From an uncultured Saprospiraceae bacterium (GTDB lineage: Bacteria; Bacteroidota; Bacteroidia; Chitinophagales; Saprospiraceae), in NCBI GenBank assembly GCA_937926205.1, contig CALEYL010000004.1, forward strand, positions 99,117 to 163,116: 64,000 bases of DNA. Direction: 5' to 3'. Both the position numbers and the translations under genes were made by a program. Shown here in pieces: positions 26,067-34,205 of the stretch (position 1 is the stretch's first letter; every line of letters begins with the position of its first letter). Below the pieces are notes generated by a model. It saw nothing but the letters and a program-made list of their open reading frames with translations. It did no database searches and was not told the DNA's origin.

Positions 26067-27122
26067 TCAATTCCGCTTTTCATCCAGAATCCCTAAATGA
26101 ATGATTCTGCCTCCATTCATATTGATGGGATTGGTGCTCCTTCCGATAACGATGCCATCCTGAGGACATACATATTCTTTGATGACATCTCCAAAGGGAT
26201 TTCGGAGGATCCCGATGGCTGTACCCTTACTTATCTTTTGATTCAAACGGACCGGTACTTCCAGGTATCCTCCCCGGTCGACATAGGTCCAATATGATTT
26301 TTTGCAGATTACGGCAGGCTGCGTTTTTTGAATGGCGCCATGAGTAATTCCAAGCCATCGCATGACATTTTCTACTCCGGTTTTGCCCCGCTCGATCATA
26401 TCCGGCTGGAACACCTGAGGGTTGCCATATTCAACCGTAATCGTCGGAATTCCTCTAAGGCCCGCCTCCGCCCGCATGGTCCCGCTTTCTGTGACCTGTT
26501 CATTGGCGCTTGGGGTTCCTTTGTTGTTCAGGATGATGTCTGCGTCCTGTAAGTAAGCCATTTGTGCCGTTTTGTCGTCATCCAGATCGGCCCTTACGTA
26601 AAGGGTGTTTTCCCGTCCAAAACTTGCCGTGTGCATGTCAATCAGGTAGTCCAGTTGTGGCAAGATTTTTTGCGTTATGGCCCAGACGTACTGTTGGGAA
26701 TTGTTGCCATTTTCCTTTCCGGGAAAAATCCGGTTTAAGTCTTCTTCATCCACATAACTTCTTTCATTCAAAGGAATGCTGATGGCATTTAACCCTGGTA
26801 TGGCGATCAATGTTCCTTCCAAAGAATCTGGATTGATGTCTTGCAGGACTTGCCGGATGACCTCTATTCCATTGAGCTCATTGCCGTGGATGGCTGCCGT
26901 CATGCCGAGGACCGGGTGGGTGGCTTTCCCTTTGATGATGATGACCGGTACCGCTACGGGCTGGGCCATCCCGTTTTCTACCATTTTTAGCCAAAAACGG
27001 TGTTTAGAACGGGCTGGCAACGCTTCTAAATTGAGGTCGTCGATGACCGGGATGTTTTCTTGTGCCAGAAGGTGGCTACCGGCTGCCAGCAAAACAATCC
27101 ATATGGTTAAAGCTCTTTTCAT
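26067..27122 (-). CDS. Secreted succinylglutamate desuccinylase/aspartoacylase-family hydrolase
   Basis: This 351-residue protein has a signal peptide (MKRALTIWIVLLAAGSHLLA, cut near AQ). It is a zinc carboxypeptidase-like amidohydrolase of the AstE/ASPA group. Zinc ligands are H79 and E82 in HGNELNG and H164 in DMHTASFG. The likely catalytic Glu is in TVEYGNP. The C-terminal beta region (QDGIVIGRSTNP) is typical of the family. Export suggests action on a periplasmic or external amide, and the substrate is unknown. Start is the ATG at 27120-27122; 17 upstream in-frame codons look like leader. Confidence 0.85.
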   Translation of the reverse strand: MKRALTIWIVLLAAGSHLLAQENIPVIDDLNLEALPARSKHRFWLKMVENGMAQPVAVPVIIIKGKATHPVLGMTAAIHGNELNGIEVIRQVLQDINPDSLEGTLIAIPGLNAISIPLNERSYVDEEDLNRIFPGKENGNNSQQYVWAITQKILPQLDYLIDMHTASFGRENTLYVRADLDDDKTAQMAYLQDADIILNNKGTPSANEQVTESGTMRAEAGLRGIPTITVEYGNPQVFQPDMIERGKTGVENVMRWLGITHGAIQKTQPAVICKKSYWTYVDRGGYLEVPVRLNQKISKGTAIGILRNPFGDVIKEYVCPQDGIVIGRSTNPINMNGGRIIHLGILDEKRN

Positions 27123-27201
27123 TTTTTTGCCTGTTGTAGCTTGCAAAATACTCGGGCAGTCTGATAAAATCAAGCACAGGGAGATAAATGTCAGCCCAAT
27201 G

Positions 27202-28290
27202 TTACTTCAGCTTGTGTTTAAGCACCCATAATTCGACCGTTTCCTCCGAACGCCAGTGTTGGTCTCTTTTTGTTTTTACAGAAGCTGCCTGCACCGATTT
27301 TTCAAGACATTTATCTAATTCAAACCGATTGCCATCCAGAAGTTCTTGTTTGATGGGATGCCCTGTTGTTACCTGGGTTATTTGCCCTAAGTTGGAGAAC
27401 AAAAGGACAATCCGGCCTTCCGGCAGGAGGTGTTCCTTTGCTTCCAGGAAAAACCCGGGAAAGAGTTCCTTATTGTAGTAAATGGCTTCATCCAGACGAT
27501 CTAAGTCGTGGGATGCAGGAAGCCAGGGAGGATTAAATACAATCAGTTCTGTTTGTTTTTTCCATTTGCCGAACAAATGCCCGTAATCAATTTCTATTTT
27601 ACGGGATAATTTCGTCCCGTGCATGGACTCATTCAGGCCAATTATTGCATTGGGATTCAAGTCGGTTCCATAGGATTTTTGAAAACCGTGCTGCACCAAC
27701 AGAAAAGAGAGGATGCCACTGCCAATCCCGACATCAATTGCAGATTTTTTAGGGCCTTCATATCTTTTCAACCAATTGTCAAAAAGCAGTAAATGCTCAA
27801 AGCGGGTTGGGAAATAAACCCCATAATAAGGGTGCACTTTATTTCGCAGAACTGGGATGGAAACGCCGTTAAGATACCATTGCCAGGAACTGTTTAAGCC
27901 CTGGATTTGGGGAAAGGACAAAAAGAAATCATTTATTTCAGGATATAATTTTTCCAACCAACCGATTGCAGGCGCTTTTTTGACAATTAATTGATGTTCG
28001 TTCACCTCGATTAATACAAGGTTCGATAGTTTTTTATAGGCTAAGCGAAACGCTCGTTGTTCCTGAAAAGTAGCACCGGGGTATATTTTTTTGAGATACG
28101 ACTGGAGCTCATTTAACAGATACAACCCATTGCTGTAAAATGCCACGATTAATACATATTTTCCTGCAAGTAAGGCATCAACAGTATCCTGGATATCAGT
28201 AGACCGATTAAAAACGCTCATTTTCATATCCGATATTATCGGCTCAGGTCTCTCGGCTGTTAAATCTTTGCTGCTCCGGCTGTTTTCCAT
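27202..28290 (-). CDS. SAM-dependent methyltransferase (HemK/PrmC-like catalytic domain)
   Basis: This 362-residue protein has an N-terminal domain of about 130 residues of unknown role. A class I methyltransferase domain follows, with motif I AIDVGIGSG (184-192), an acidic motif II (TDLNP, D210) and motif IV FNPPWLP (NPPW 253-256). NPPW/Y marks methylation of an amide, amine or base nitrogen, as in PrmC, but the protein is not the canonical PrmC length or context. Start is the ATG at 28288-28290; a later start near MKMSVF is possible. Target unknown. Confidence 0.8.
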   Translation of the reverse strand: MENSRSSKDLTAERPEPIISDMKMSVFNRSTDIQDTVDALLAGKYVLIVAFYSNGLYLLNELQSYLKKIYPGATFQEQRAFRLAYKKLSNLVLIEVNEHQLIVKKAPAIGWLEKLYPEINDFFLSFPQIQGLNSSWQWYLNGVSIPVLRNKVHPYYGVYFPTRFEHLLLFDNWLKRYEGPKKSAIDVGIGSGILSFLLVQHGFQKSYGTDLNPNAIIGLNESMHGTKLSRKIEIDYGHLFGKWKKQTELIVFNPPWLPASHDLDRLDEAIYYNKELFPGFFLEAKEHLLPEGRIVLLFSNLGQITQVTTGHPIKQELLDGNRFELDKCLEKSVQAASVKTKRDQHWRSEETVELWVLKHKLK

Positions 28291-28371
28291 TTTTGTAAGG
28301 TAAGGATATTTTAGGGTAAAGTCGCATGGAGTAGCGGGGCAGTGCAATATTTCAACATTCGTCTAAAATGG

Positions 28372-28403
28372 CAAGAGACATCCCAAATTTGGGATGTCTC
28401 TTG
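28372..28403. terminator. Perfect 32-bp palindrome between DsrE and methyltransferase genes
   Basis: CAAGAGACATCCCAAA (28372-28387) is followed immediately by its exact reverse complement (28388-28403), then TTTTTAG on the plus strand. It lies just behind the minus-strand DsrE gene and shares the GAGACATCC core with the icd hairpin at 4427-4462. Confidence 0.55.
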
Positions 28404-28424
28404 TTTTTAGCCAGCCGTTTTCAA

Positions 28425-28793
28425 TTAGAATGAAAGCGTGGCAGCACCCGCTAAAATTTGCTCGTGCACGGCTATGGAGCCGACCACTTTAATGCCTTCC
28501 AAAAGGTCGTTTTCGGAGTATCCCCTCACTTTGGCACAGGGCGGGCAAACACAGATGGAGCTTCCTGCTTTGATGACGTTGTCAATCATAATTTTCATAG
28601 AAGGATCCAGTGGGTTTAAATGAGCATGGTCAGCAGCTCCTTTTCTTACCCAGTCTACTGCGGAGCTTACGAGAAAGATGGTGACATCCAGGCCCGCATT
28701 AATACCGCCGTTGGCAATGCTCCACGCTACAGAAGCGCGTTCATCATCAAGTCCTCTTGAGATTACGATAACTAATTTTTTCTTGTCGCTCAT
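28425..28793 (-). CDS. DsrE/DsrF-like sulfur-relay family protein
   Basis: This 122-residue protein has the DsrE fold pattern (LVIVISRGLDDERASVAWSI, DVTIFLVSSAVDWVRKG). A cysteine-rich loop CVCPPCAK (C81, C83, C86) sits where DsrE/TusD-like proteins carry their sulfur-transfer cysteine. It lies 56 bp downstream of a cysteine dioxygenase gene on the same strand. Its family and neighbour point to sulfur metabolism, but its partner is unknown. Confidence 0.82.
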   Translation of the reverse strand: MSDKKKLVIVISRGLDDERASVAWSIANGGINAGLDVTIFLVSSAVDWVRKGAADHAHLNPLDPSMKIMIDNVIKAGSSICVCPPCAKVRGYSENDLLEGIKVVGSIAVHEQILAGAATLSF

Positions 28794-28849
28794 GACTGAA
28801 ATTGTTTTGATGTTAATTGTTGTTGATTAAAAAATGATTGCACGTATTG

Positions 28850-29473
28850 TCAGCGCCTGATGCCAGGCGTGTACACATGTAAACTGATTGCCGGTTTTTG
28901 GAACGGGTTTTCCACGGAGTGAAAAGCCATGCTGTCATCGAGGTATGCGGTTGCGCCCTTCCTGTATTTGCTGTTGGCCAGCAGGGTAAGCTTGTTGTCC
29001 GGGCTGTACCTTTTTTCGACAAGTCTGCCAGACAAAACTTTAAAAGCGCATCCCCCCTCGGGGTGGCCGTGAACGGGCGCACATGCATTTGTGGTCCAGT
29101 GAATTAAGACGATTTTTATCAAATCATTCTCAACGAGAACATGCCTTTTGGCCGGGTGATTCAAAAGCAGTTTGACTTCCGTTGGCGTCAATTGGACCTG
29201 GTTAAGGACCTCGAGAAATTGAGTTGCCTTAAAAGGGAAATTATTCGCTCTGAATGTATTGATCAGGTTGTTGCATACTTTTTCCAGATCCGGAAATTTC
29301 CCATCCCTGATGTCTTCCTGTAATTCAGGGGCCAAAAAAGAAGGCTTCCTGGTATTTGAAGGTTGAGTTGTCTCTTTCCCCGGTCTGAATCGGGTATAAC
29401 TGACCCGCGCTTTGTTTAAGAAGATAGAATTAAACCCTGTCGGCGTTAAATCTGAAATCATCAATTGCTTCAT
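28850..29473 (-). CDS. Type I cysteine dioxygenase
   Basis: This 207-residue cupin oxidises L-cysteine to cysteine sulfinate with Fe(II) and O2. The iron ligands are visible as H135 and H137 (VHGHPEG) and H185 (MAFHSVENP). C142 stands at the position of the cysteine that crosslinks to tyrosine in the animal enzyme. I start at the ATG at 29471-29473, preceded by AAAGGA at good spacing, rather than the GTG eight codons upstream. It is followed by a DsrE gene and preceded by an AraC-type regulator on the same strand. Confidence 0.88.
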   Translation of the reverse strand: MKQLMISDLTPTGFNSIFLNKARVSYTRFRPGKETTQPSNTRKPSFLAPELQEDIRDGKFPDLEKVCNNLINTFRANNFPFKATQFLEVLNQVQLTPTEVKLLLNHPAKRHVLVENDLIKIVLIHWTTNACAPVHGHPEGGCAFKVLSGRLVEKRYSPDNKLTLLANSKYRKGATAYLDDSMAFHSVENPFQKPAISLHVYTPGIRR

Positions 29474-29584
29474 TTTTCCTTTGCATTTGTGTGACACAAA
29501 GGTGAGGGCAATCGCAAAGCTGAGTTTTGCTGATCAGGCCAACTATTTGACTGAAAAGTTCAAAAAGCGGAAAAATGGAAAAAA

Positions 29585-30436
29585 TCAGGACTTTTTATAG
29601 TCGGAAGGATTGACGCCCATTATTTTTTTAAAGGCGCGGCTAAAGTGGGAGAGGTCTTCAAACCCCGATTCGAAGGCTATTTGCGTGACACTCATGCGCG
29701 TGTTGCTGAGCAGGTTGGCCGCATGGCGAACCCTTCTTTTTTGAAGCCATTTGCCGGGAGCTTCTCCGAATTGGTTTTGAAAATCTCTTTTGAACGAGGA
29801 GAGGCTGCGGTGTGTCAAATCGGCATATTCCTCAAGTCGCAGGTTAAAACAAAAGTTATGCTCCATAATTTGCTGCAGTGAAGGTTTGTCATCATCTGCA
29901 ACGAGCGTGAAGTAAGCTGCCAGGGTAGGGTCGCTGCTCATCAGGGTAATCAGCAACTCTTTTACCTTTAGTATAAGGATGGGATCAGGCGGGCGATTGT
30001 GGCCCCGGAAATAGGCAAGCATGGAATGAAAGTAACTTTCGAGCATGTCGCTTTTTTTGACCTCAAAACCAGTAAGGTCATCCGGGCTTTTCGAAGGATT
30101 GAAGACATGCTTCCCTTTGATTTCATGGAATACTTCCCGGATCAGGTCGTCAGAGACAAAGAATCCCAGCATGCAGTATTGATCATCAAAATACTGATGA
30201 ATGACTTCTGCTCCTTTTTTGAGGTAGAGCGTTTGGCCAGGCTCCAACGTCCACTCTCCATTTATGGTTTTATACGTTTTTTTGCCGCTTAAGACATGCA
30301 CCACATAGTCATTCCGGGAAAAAATGCCAACATGCTCAGCTTCGATTGGACAGGTGTATTCCAGACATACCGTTTCATCGTACTCAAAACGATTGAAATT
30401 CAGGTTTTCCTTAACGATTTTGTAAAAGTTGAGCAT
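29585..30436 (-). CDS. AraC-family transcriptional regulator
   Basis: This 283-residue protein has an N-terminal cupin-like sensing domain (about 20-105, VHVLSGKKTYKTING). The C-terminal AraC double helix-turn-helix (about 180-283) contains LEEYADLTHRSLSSFKRDFQ, then the signature VTQIAFESGFEDLSHFSRAF and KIMGVNPSDYKKS. It is the first gene of a same-strand run with cysteine dioxygenase and DsrE. It may therefore regulate cysteine oxidation, with an unknown ligand. Confidence 0.88.
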   Translation of the reverse strand: MLNFYKIVKENLNFNRFEYDETVCLEYTCPIEAEHVGIFSRNDYVVHVLSGKKTYKTINGEWTLEPGQTLYLKKGAEVIHQYFDDQYCMLGFFVSDDLIREVFHEIKGKHVFNPSKSPDDLTGFEVKKSDMLESYFHSMLAYFRGHNRPPDPILILKVKELLITLMSSDPTLAAYFTLVADDDKPSLQQIMEHNFCFNLRLEEYADLTHRSLSSFKRDFQNQFGEAPGKWLQKRRVRHAANLLSNTRMSVTQIAFESGFEDLSHFSRAFKKIMGVNPSDYKKS

Positions 30437-30570
30437 GGTTTGCGCTTAGCAGTTATGGCGATATGTTGTACTTCACCATCCTGAAAGAATGAAAAGGCAT
30501 CTTTTCGTCACCAGGCAACAGAACTGACTGATTACGCAAGGTAATACAAATACTTAAATTCCACAAGCTC

Positions 30571-31008
30571 TTAAAGCTTATCAATCACCTTATTGGGACT
30601 ACGGATCAACTGGTTAGCTGTTTTTAATTCAATAATAGCAAGAAGGGTGACGATCAGGATTTCGAGCAGAATATAGGTCCAACCCCAAATGGTGATCTTT
30701 TCGTAGTGATAAGTTGCCAATCCGATGGACAAACAACAATAGGATAGATTGATGATGGCAAGTCCTTTCAGGAAAATTCCTACCCTGCTGCTGATTTGAA
30801 AAAAACAGTACAAATCATAAATGGCAAACAAACACGGCAAGAAGGCCAGAAAGTACAAAGTTGATTCCGGTATTCCGAAAATCCATTCCAGCTTAACCAG
30901 TACTATCCCCAGAAGTATGGCGGATGTAACAGCGCCCAGAGCATCCAGCAGAAATAATTTCCGCGGATGACTATTGGCCCATTCTAAGACATTTGTTGTT
31001 TTGAACAT
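30571..31008 (-). CDS. Hypothetical membrane protein
   Basis: This 145-residue protein is predicted to have four membrane helices (LFLLDALGAVTSAILLGIVL, YFLAFLPCLFAIYDLYCFF, LAIINLSYCCLSIGLA, YILLEILIVTLLAIIEL). Start is taken at the ATG giving MFKTTNV; six codons upstream are also open. I recognise no family. It lies at the edge of an AT-rich stretch. Confidence 0.5.
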   Translation of the reverse strand: MFKTTNVLEWANSHPRKLFLLDALGAVTSAILLGIVLVKLEWIFGIPESTLYFLAFLPCLFAIYDLYCFFQISSRVGIFLKGLAIINLSYCCLSIGLATYHYEKITIWGWTYILLEILIVTLLAIIELKTANQLIRSPNKVIDKL

Positions 31009-31127
31009 ACATTTAAAGTGTGTCAATATTTACCTTGAACAAATAACACGGAAATGATTACTGCTGATAACCAGTGTAGCTTTAAAGAGAACTTATTGTA
31101 TTTGTGGGTAGAGTTATTGGTTTGGCT

Positions 31128-31499
31128 TTATCTAATCCAATAAAAGGTCTTTGTCATCAAGAATTTTTTGCCCACGATTTTCAACTTATTTTGATTTTCT
31201 AAATTTAGTGTTACATCAATGGACATTTTACGTTCTAAACTATAGACTTCTCCTTTCCATACTTTATCGTCTGAGTAATATTTTACTTTTTTGAGAATTA
31301 GCTCACCAACCCAATCTTTACGATTACTTTCTATTATTTTGCCATATATATGGCCATCATCTGCTTTATAAACATTAATCGTGGAGTTTTCCATTTCAGT
31401 AGCTTTCCAATTGCCAATAATGTCTTGTTTAGCAATATTAAAAGCCATAGAGATCGTAATGATCAATGTCGTGATTAAAATAAAAAATGATTTGGTCAT
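31128..31499 (-). CDS. Small exported DUF2147-like protein
   Basis: This 123-residue protein has an N-terminal signal-like helix (MTKSFFILITTLIITISMAF). A lipocalin-like beta domain follows: DIIGNWKATEMENSTINVYK, GHIYGKIIES, then LKIVGKKF and the terminal aromatic. This pattern fits DUF2147, a periplasmic family of unknown function. The gene and its surroundings are markedly more AT-rich than neighbouring genes, which may reflect recent acquisition. No partner gene is evident. Confidence 0.6.
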   Translation of the reverse strand: MTKSFFILITTLIITISMAFNIAKQDIIGNWKATEMENSTINVYKADDGHIYGKIIESNRKDWVGELILKKVKYYSDDKVWKGEVYSLERKMSIDVTLNLENQNKLKIVGKKFLMTKTFYWIR

Positions 31500-32040
31500 T
31501 ATTTTAAGTTTTAAATGTTTAAGTTGTTATTGCAATAATTGATAATCGCCCAAGTATTGAATAATATGGCAAATCCTACCATAATGAATATGTGTTTTGT
31601 GATATGAACCAGACCACTTCCGTTCAATAAAATCATTTATTTATTCCTGCCTGCAATTACAACTGGCTGTGCTATAAAAGGAAAAACGGTTTAACTGTTT
31701 ATTATAGAATCACAATGCAAATATAAATGCACTCTTCGGATTAAACAAACATTTTAATCATTTGTTTAAATATTTTTTTAAGCAGTATCAATTTGTTACT
31801 GATCTTTTATCCTGGATTAGGGTAATCGCGTTTTGAAGTATAGTACTATTTACTGTTGTGCAGTTAGTTTTATAGCTTGCAGATAATGAAGATATAGGCG
31901 CACCTGCGGAAATTGGACTGCACAATGCGTGTTTCAATACCCAATTTTAGCCCCAAAAACCACTCCCTGCAACAATCGCACCCCAATTAAGGTTAGGAAG
32001 AAATCAAGTTAACTTACTCCGATCACAAATCACACATCTT
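31500..32040. other. AT-rich non-coding region
   Basis: About 540 bp with long A/T runs (around 31725-31790), no open frame of note and no recognised RNA. It may hold the promoter of the minus-strand DUF2147 gene and of the DUF2177 gene, but I find no clear TAnnTTTG box near either start. Confidence 0.4.
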
Positions 32041-32451
32041 ATGTCTTTACCTAAACTCCTCCTGGCGTACCTCCTTACCACCATCGTCTTTTTCGCCATC
32101 GACCTGACCTGGCTGGGACTCATTGCCAAAAACCTGTATGCGAAATACCTGGGAAGTTTTCTCAGCGAGCAGGTCAACTGGACAGCTGCGATCGTCTTTT
32201 ACCTTTTGTTCATTGTGGGGATTTTCCTGTTTGTCATCCTGCCGGCAAGCGAAAAAGCCTCCTGGCAGCATGCGCTGATTTACGGTGCACTGTTTGGCTT
32301 CTTTACTTATGCGACTTACGACCTGACCAACCTGGCGACGCTCAAAAACTGGCCGTTGACGATCGTTTTCATTGACATGGCCTGGGGCATGGTGCTGACC
32401 GGAGCGGTTAGCCTTGCCGGATATGGCATCACCCAATACCTGAAATTATGA
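32041..32451 (+). CDS. DUF2177 family membrane protein
   Basis: This 136-residue protein has four membrane helices. It has the DUF2177 features IDLTWLGLIAKNLY near the N-terminus, ALIYGALFGFFTYATYDLTN and FIDMAWGMVL. Function is unknown. The gene overlaps the following DUF1295 gene by 4 bp (ATGA), so the two are translationally coupled. DUF2177 and DUF1295 genes occur together in other bacteria in clusters that modify membrane lipids. Confidence 0.85.
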   Translation: MSLPKLLLAYLLTTIVFFAIDLTWLGLIAKNLYAKYLGSFLSEQVNWTAAIVFYLLFIVGIFLFVILPASEKASWQHALIYGALFGFFTYATYDLTNLATLKNWPLTIVFIDMAWGMVLTGAVSLAGYGITQYLKL

Positions 32452-33239
32452 TCTGGCAAAATATCTCAGAACTTTCTGCGCTGATTTTCGGGTATGCAAG
32501 CGTCTGGTTTTTGATCTCCGTAGCGGTCAGGAGGAACGATGTGGCCGATATTGCCTGGGGACTGGGTTATGTGCTGATTTGTGTGTACCAACTACTGACC
32601 AAAGAAAGTACAGCTGTGGCCATCGTGGCATACAGCCTGACAACCATTTGGGCTTTGCGCCTGTCTGGCCATATTTTCCTGAGAAACCGGGGCAAAACGG
32701 AGGATTTCAGATACCTGCAATGGCGAAAGGACTGGGGCCGGTCTTTTTACCTGCGCTCTTACCTTCAGGTCTACCTGCTGCAGGGACTACTCCTGCTGGT
32801 CATCGCTGCGCCATTGATTGTTGCAGGCGCCGGCGGAGACGCGGACATTGGAGTCTGGACCTTTCTGGGCGCCGGCATTTGGGCAACCGGATTCTTTTTT
32901 CAGGCTGTGGGTGATTACCAATTGCAACAGTTTCTCAAAACACGGACCGATAAAGAAGCGGTTTTGCAAACGGGGTTGTGGCGCTACAGCCGGCATCCGA
33001 ATTACTTCGGTGAAATTTTGATCTGGTGGGGCTTATTTCTAATCGTTTTGCCCTTGAAATATGGCTACTGGGCATTGCTCAGCCCTCTTACCATTACTTT
33101 GTTGCTGGTATTTGTCTCCGGTGTGCCTTTGCTGGAACGGCGGTATCGTTGGAATGCTGCTTATGAAGTATACCGGAAGCGGACCAGTATGCTGATCCCC
33201 TGGTTTCGGAAAGATGGATCTTCAAACATTTCCCGCTGA
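32448..33239 (+). CDS. DUF1295 / steroid 5-alpha-reductase-like membrane enzyme
   Basis: This 263-residue protein has about six helices. The C-terminal hallmark of the family is intact: LWRYSRHPNYFGEILIWWG, then YEVYRKRTSMLIPWF. The Arg-His-Pro-Asn-Tyr motif is shared with steroid reductases and isoprenylcysteine methyltransferases, where it binds cofactor. Family members reduce or methylate lipid substrates; the substrate here is not known. It is coupled to the DUF2177 gene by a 4-bp overlap. Confidence 0.85.
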   Translation: MIWQNISELSALIFGYASVWFLISVAVRRNDVADIAWGLGYVLICVYQLLTKESTAVAIVAYSLTTIWALRLSGHIFLRNRGKTEDFRYLQWRKDWGRSFYLRSYLQVYLLQGLLLLVIAAPLIVAGAGGDADIGVWTFLGAGIWATGFFFQAVGDYQLQQFLKTRTDKEAVLQTGLWRYSRHPNYFGEILIWWGLFLIVLPLKYGYWALLSPLTITLLLVFVSGVPLLERRYRWNAAYEVYRKRTSMLIPWFRKDGSSNISR

Positions 33240-33443
33240 GGGAGCTGGAGGACGTAAAGGTCGCAAAGCAGTATTTACTTTAACTTTATAATATTTTACT
33301 CAGTTAAAATTTTCTTTCTAATATAATTTATTAATTAAAAAGAATAGTCTCAATACGAGTCTGAAAAAAACGAATCGCAGGTACATCAAAGAGGGGAGAG
33401 GTGATTCGCATTATTGGATGCCGGTCCCAGGAGGGGTGTCATT

Positions 33444-33587
33444 CCCGCAGGGCTATGGTTTACACACATCTTGGCAACTTATTGATTTTCAATGGTTTGT
33501 AAATTATACCGTAAAAAAGTAATTCATTGAAAATCAAATACTTACAGAACGAATTGTCGACTTGTGTGTAAACCGTAGCCCGCAGGG
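33444..33587. mobile_element. MITE-like element with 16-bp terminal inverted repeats and 9-bp direct repeat
   Basis: Ends CTATGGTTTACACACA (33453-33468) and TGTGTGTAAACCGTAG (33563-33578) are inverted repeats with one mismatch. CCCGCAGGG stands directly outside both ends in the same orientation (33444-33452 and 33579-33587), as a target-site duplication would. Inside, a second perfect 13-bp inverted repeat (TTGATTTTCAATG 33482-33494, 33525-33537) is present. The 126-bp body has no coding capacity. The inferred empty site reads ATTCCCGCAGGGAAT, itself a palindrome. Confidence 0.65.
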
Positions 33588-33692
33588 AATCTGCGACATC
33601 ATACAAAGTGCAGTTGGTTTTGCAAGTTGATTATCTTTGGTTCAAAATACTGATCTTCAATCATCTATCGTGTAATCGATGAGCAACTGTCG

Positions 33693-33724
33693 CGCTGTTG
33701 CAGACTCCCTGGCGTGAGTGACAA
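33693..33724. repeat. Second copy of the palindromic insertion-target repeat
   Basis: CTGTTGCAGACTCCCTGGCG followed by TGAGTGACA matches, with a few changes, the reverse complement of the interrupted repeat around the MITE-like element (GATGTCGCAGATTCCCTGCG then GGAATGACA). It is thus an inverted copy about 110 bp away. Confidence 0.5.
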
Positions 33725-33982
33725 GCTGCCAGGAATAAAAGATAAGATACCGACCTGCAATGCAGCCATGCACAATCAATATGCGCAACAGAAGCTTAGC
33801 GGTAGCGGGAATGATACAATTGGACGGGATATGGCATGATTGCCTTTCAATAACCCTCAGGTTTCTGGACATTTCCCCCTTGAAATACTTATAAAAATGG
33901 TATTTTATCCCTTAATTCAATCTTTAGAAACCTGATCTTATCCCAAACCTGGTTTTTCTGGCCTGACCTTAAGCCCTACCTT

Positions 33983-33990
33983 TACCTTTG
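33983..33990 (+). promoter_or_regulatory. Promoter -7 box of candidate small RNA
   Basis: TACCTTTG is an exact TAnnTTTG match and identical to the box upstream of icd. A good -33 element is not visible. Confidence 0.5.
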
Positions 33991-33996
33991 TGCTCA

Positions 33997-34128
33997 GCTG
34001 CTCTCTGACACCATGTCTGTAAAGCTATGAAAATGACACCTCGGTTTTCGCTGTAAAAGGCGATGAACAAGTTCTCGAATGCAATTGAACGGCTCCCGAT
34101 GCTCTTGTCGGGGCCGTTTTTGTTTTTC
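33997..34128 (+). ncRNA. Candidate structured small RNA or MFS-gene leader
   Basis: A promoter box at 33983-33990 and a strong intrinsic terminator at 34088-34128 enclose about 130 bases with no open frame. The interior can form small stems: GACA/TGTC near 34007-34019, TCGC/GGCG near 34058-34071, and GAAC/GTTC near 34065-34074, the last two sharing bases. It could be an independent small RNA or an attenuator leader for the MFS transporter gene 77 bp downstream. It does not match tmRNA, SRP RNA or a riboswitch class that I can recognise. Confidence 0.4.
34088..34128 (+). terminator. Intrinsic terminator upstream of the MFS gene
   Basis: AACGGCTCCCGA (34088-34099) pairs with TCGGGGCCGTT (34108-34118) with one bulged T. 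It is followed by TTTGTTTTT. It terminates transcription before any gene begins, hence the small-RNA proposal. Confidence 0.75.
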
Positions 34129-34205
34129 TGCACCGGGTGTGGAAAACGCGATCGGGCTGTATGTAAAGAATTGTCTAATTTGGCGGACTAAGAAAAACCA
34201 GCTGC

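Larger units (their letters stand above)
33240..34205. other. Long non-coding interval with MITE-like element, REP copies and candidate sRNA
   Basis: No protein gene is supported in 966 bp. From left to right it holds an AT-rich stretch, a MITE-like inverted-repeat element inserted in a palindromic repeat (33444-33587), an exact TAnnTTTG box at 33632-33639 (TATCTTTG) without an obvious gene behind it, and a second inverted copy of the palindromic repeat (about 33693-33724). A promoter/terminator pair then bounds a short transcript (33983-34128). Confidence 0.6.

Noticed and set aside
34175..34184. CTAATTTGGC as a promoter box of the MFS gene (also at 37719-37728 ahead of the M49 gene)
   Set aside because: It lacks one base of TAnnTTTG and has no properly spaced -33 element at either site. 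The coincidence of the two identical decamers is noted but not called.
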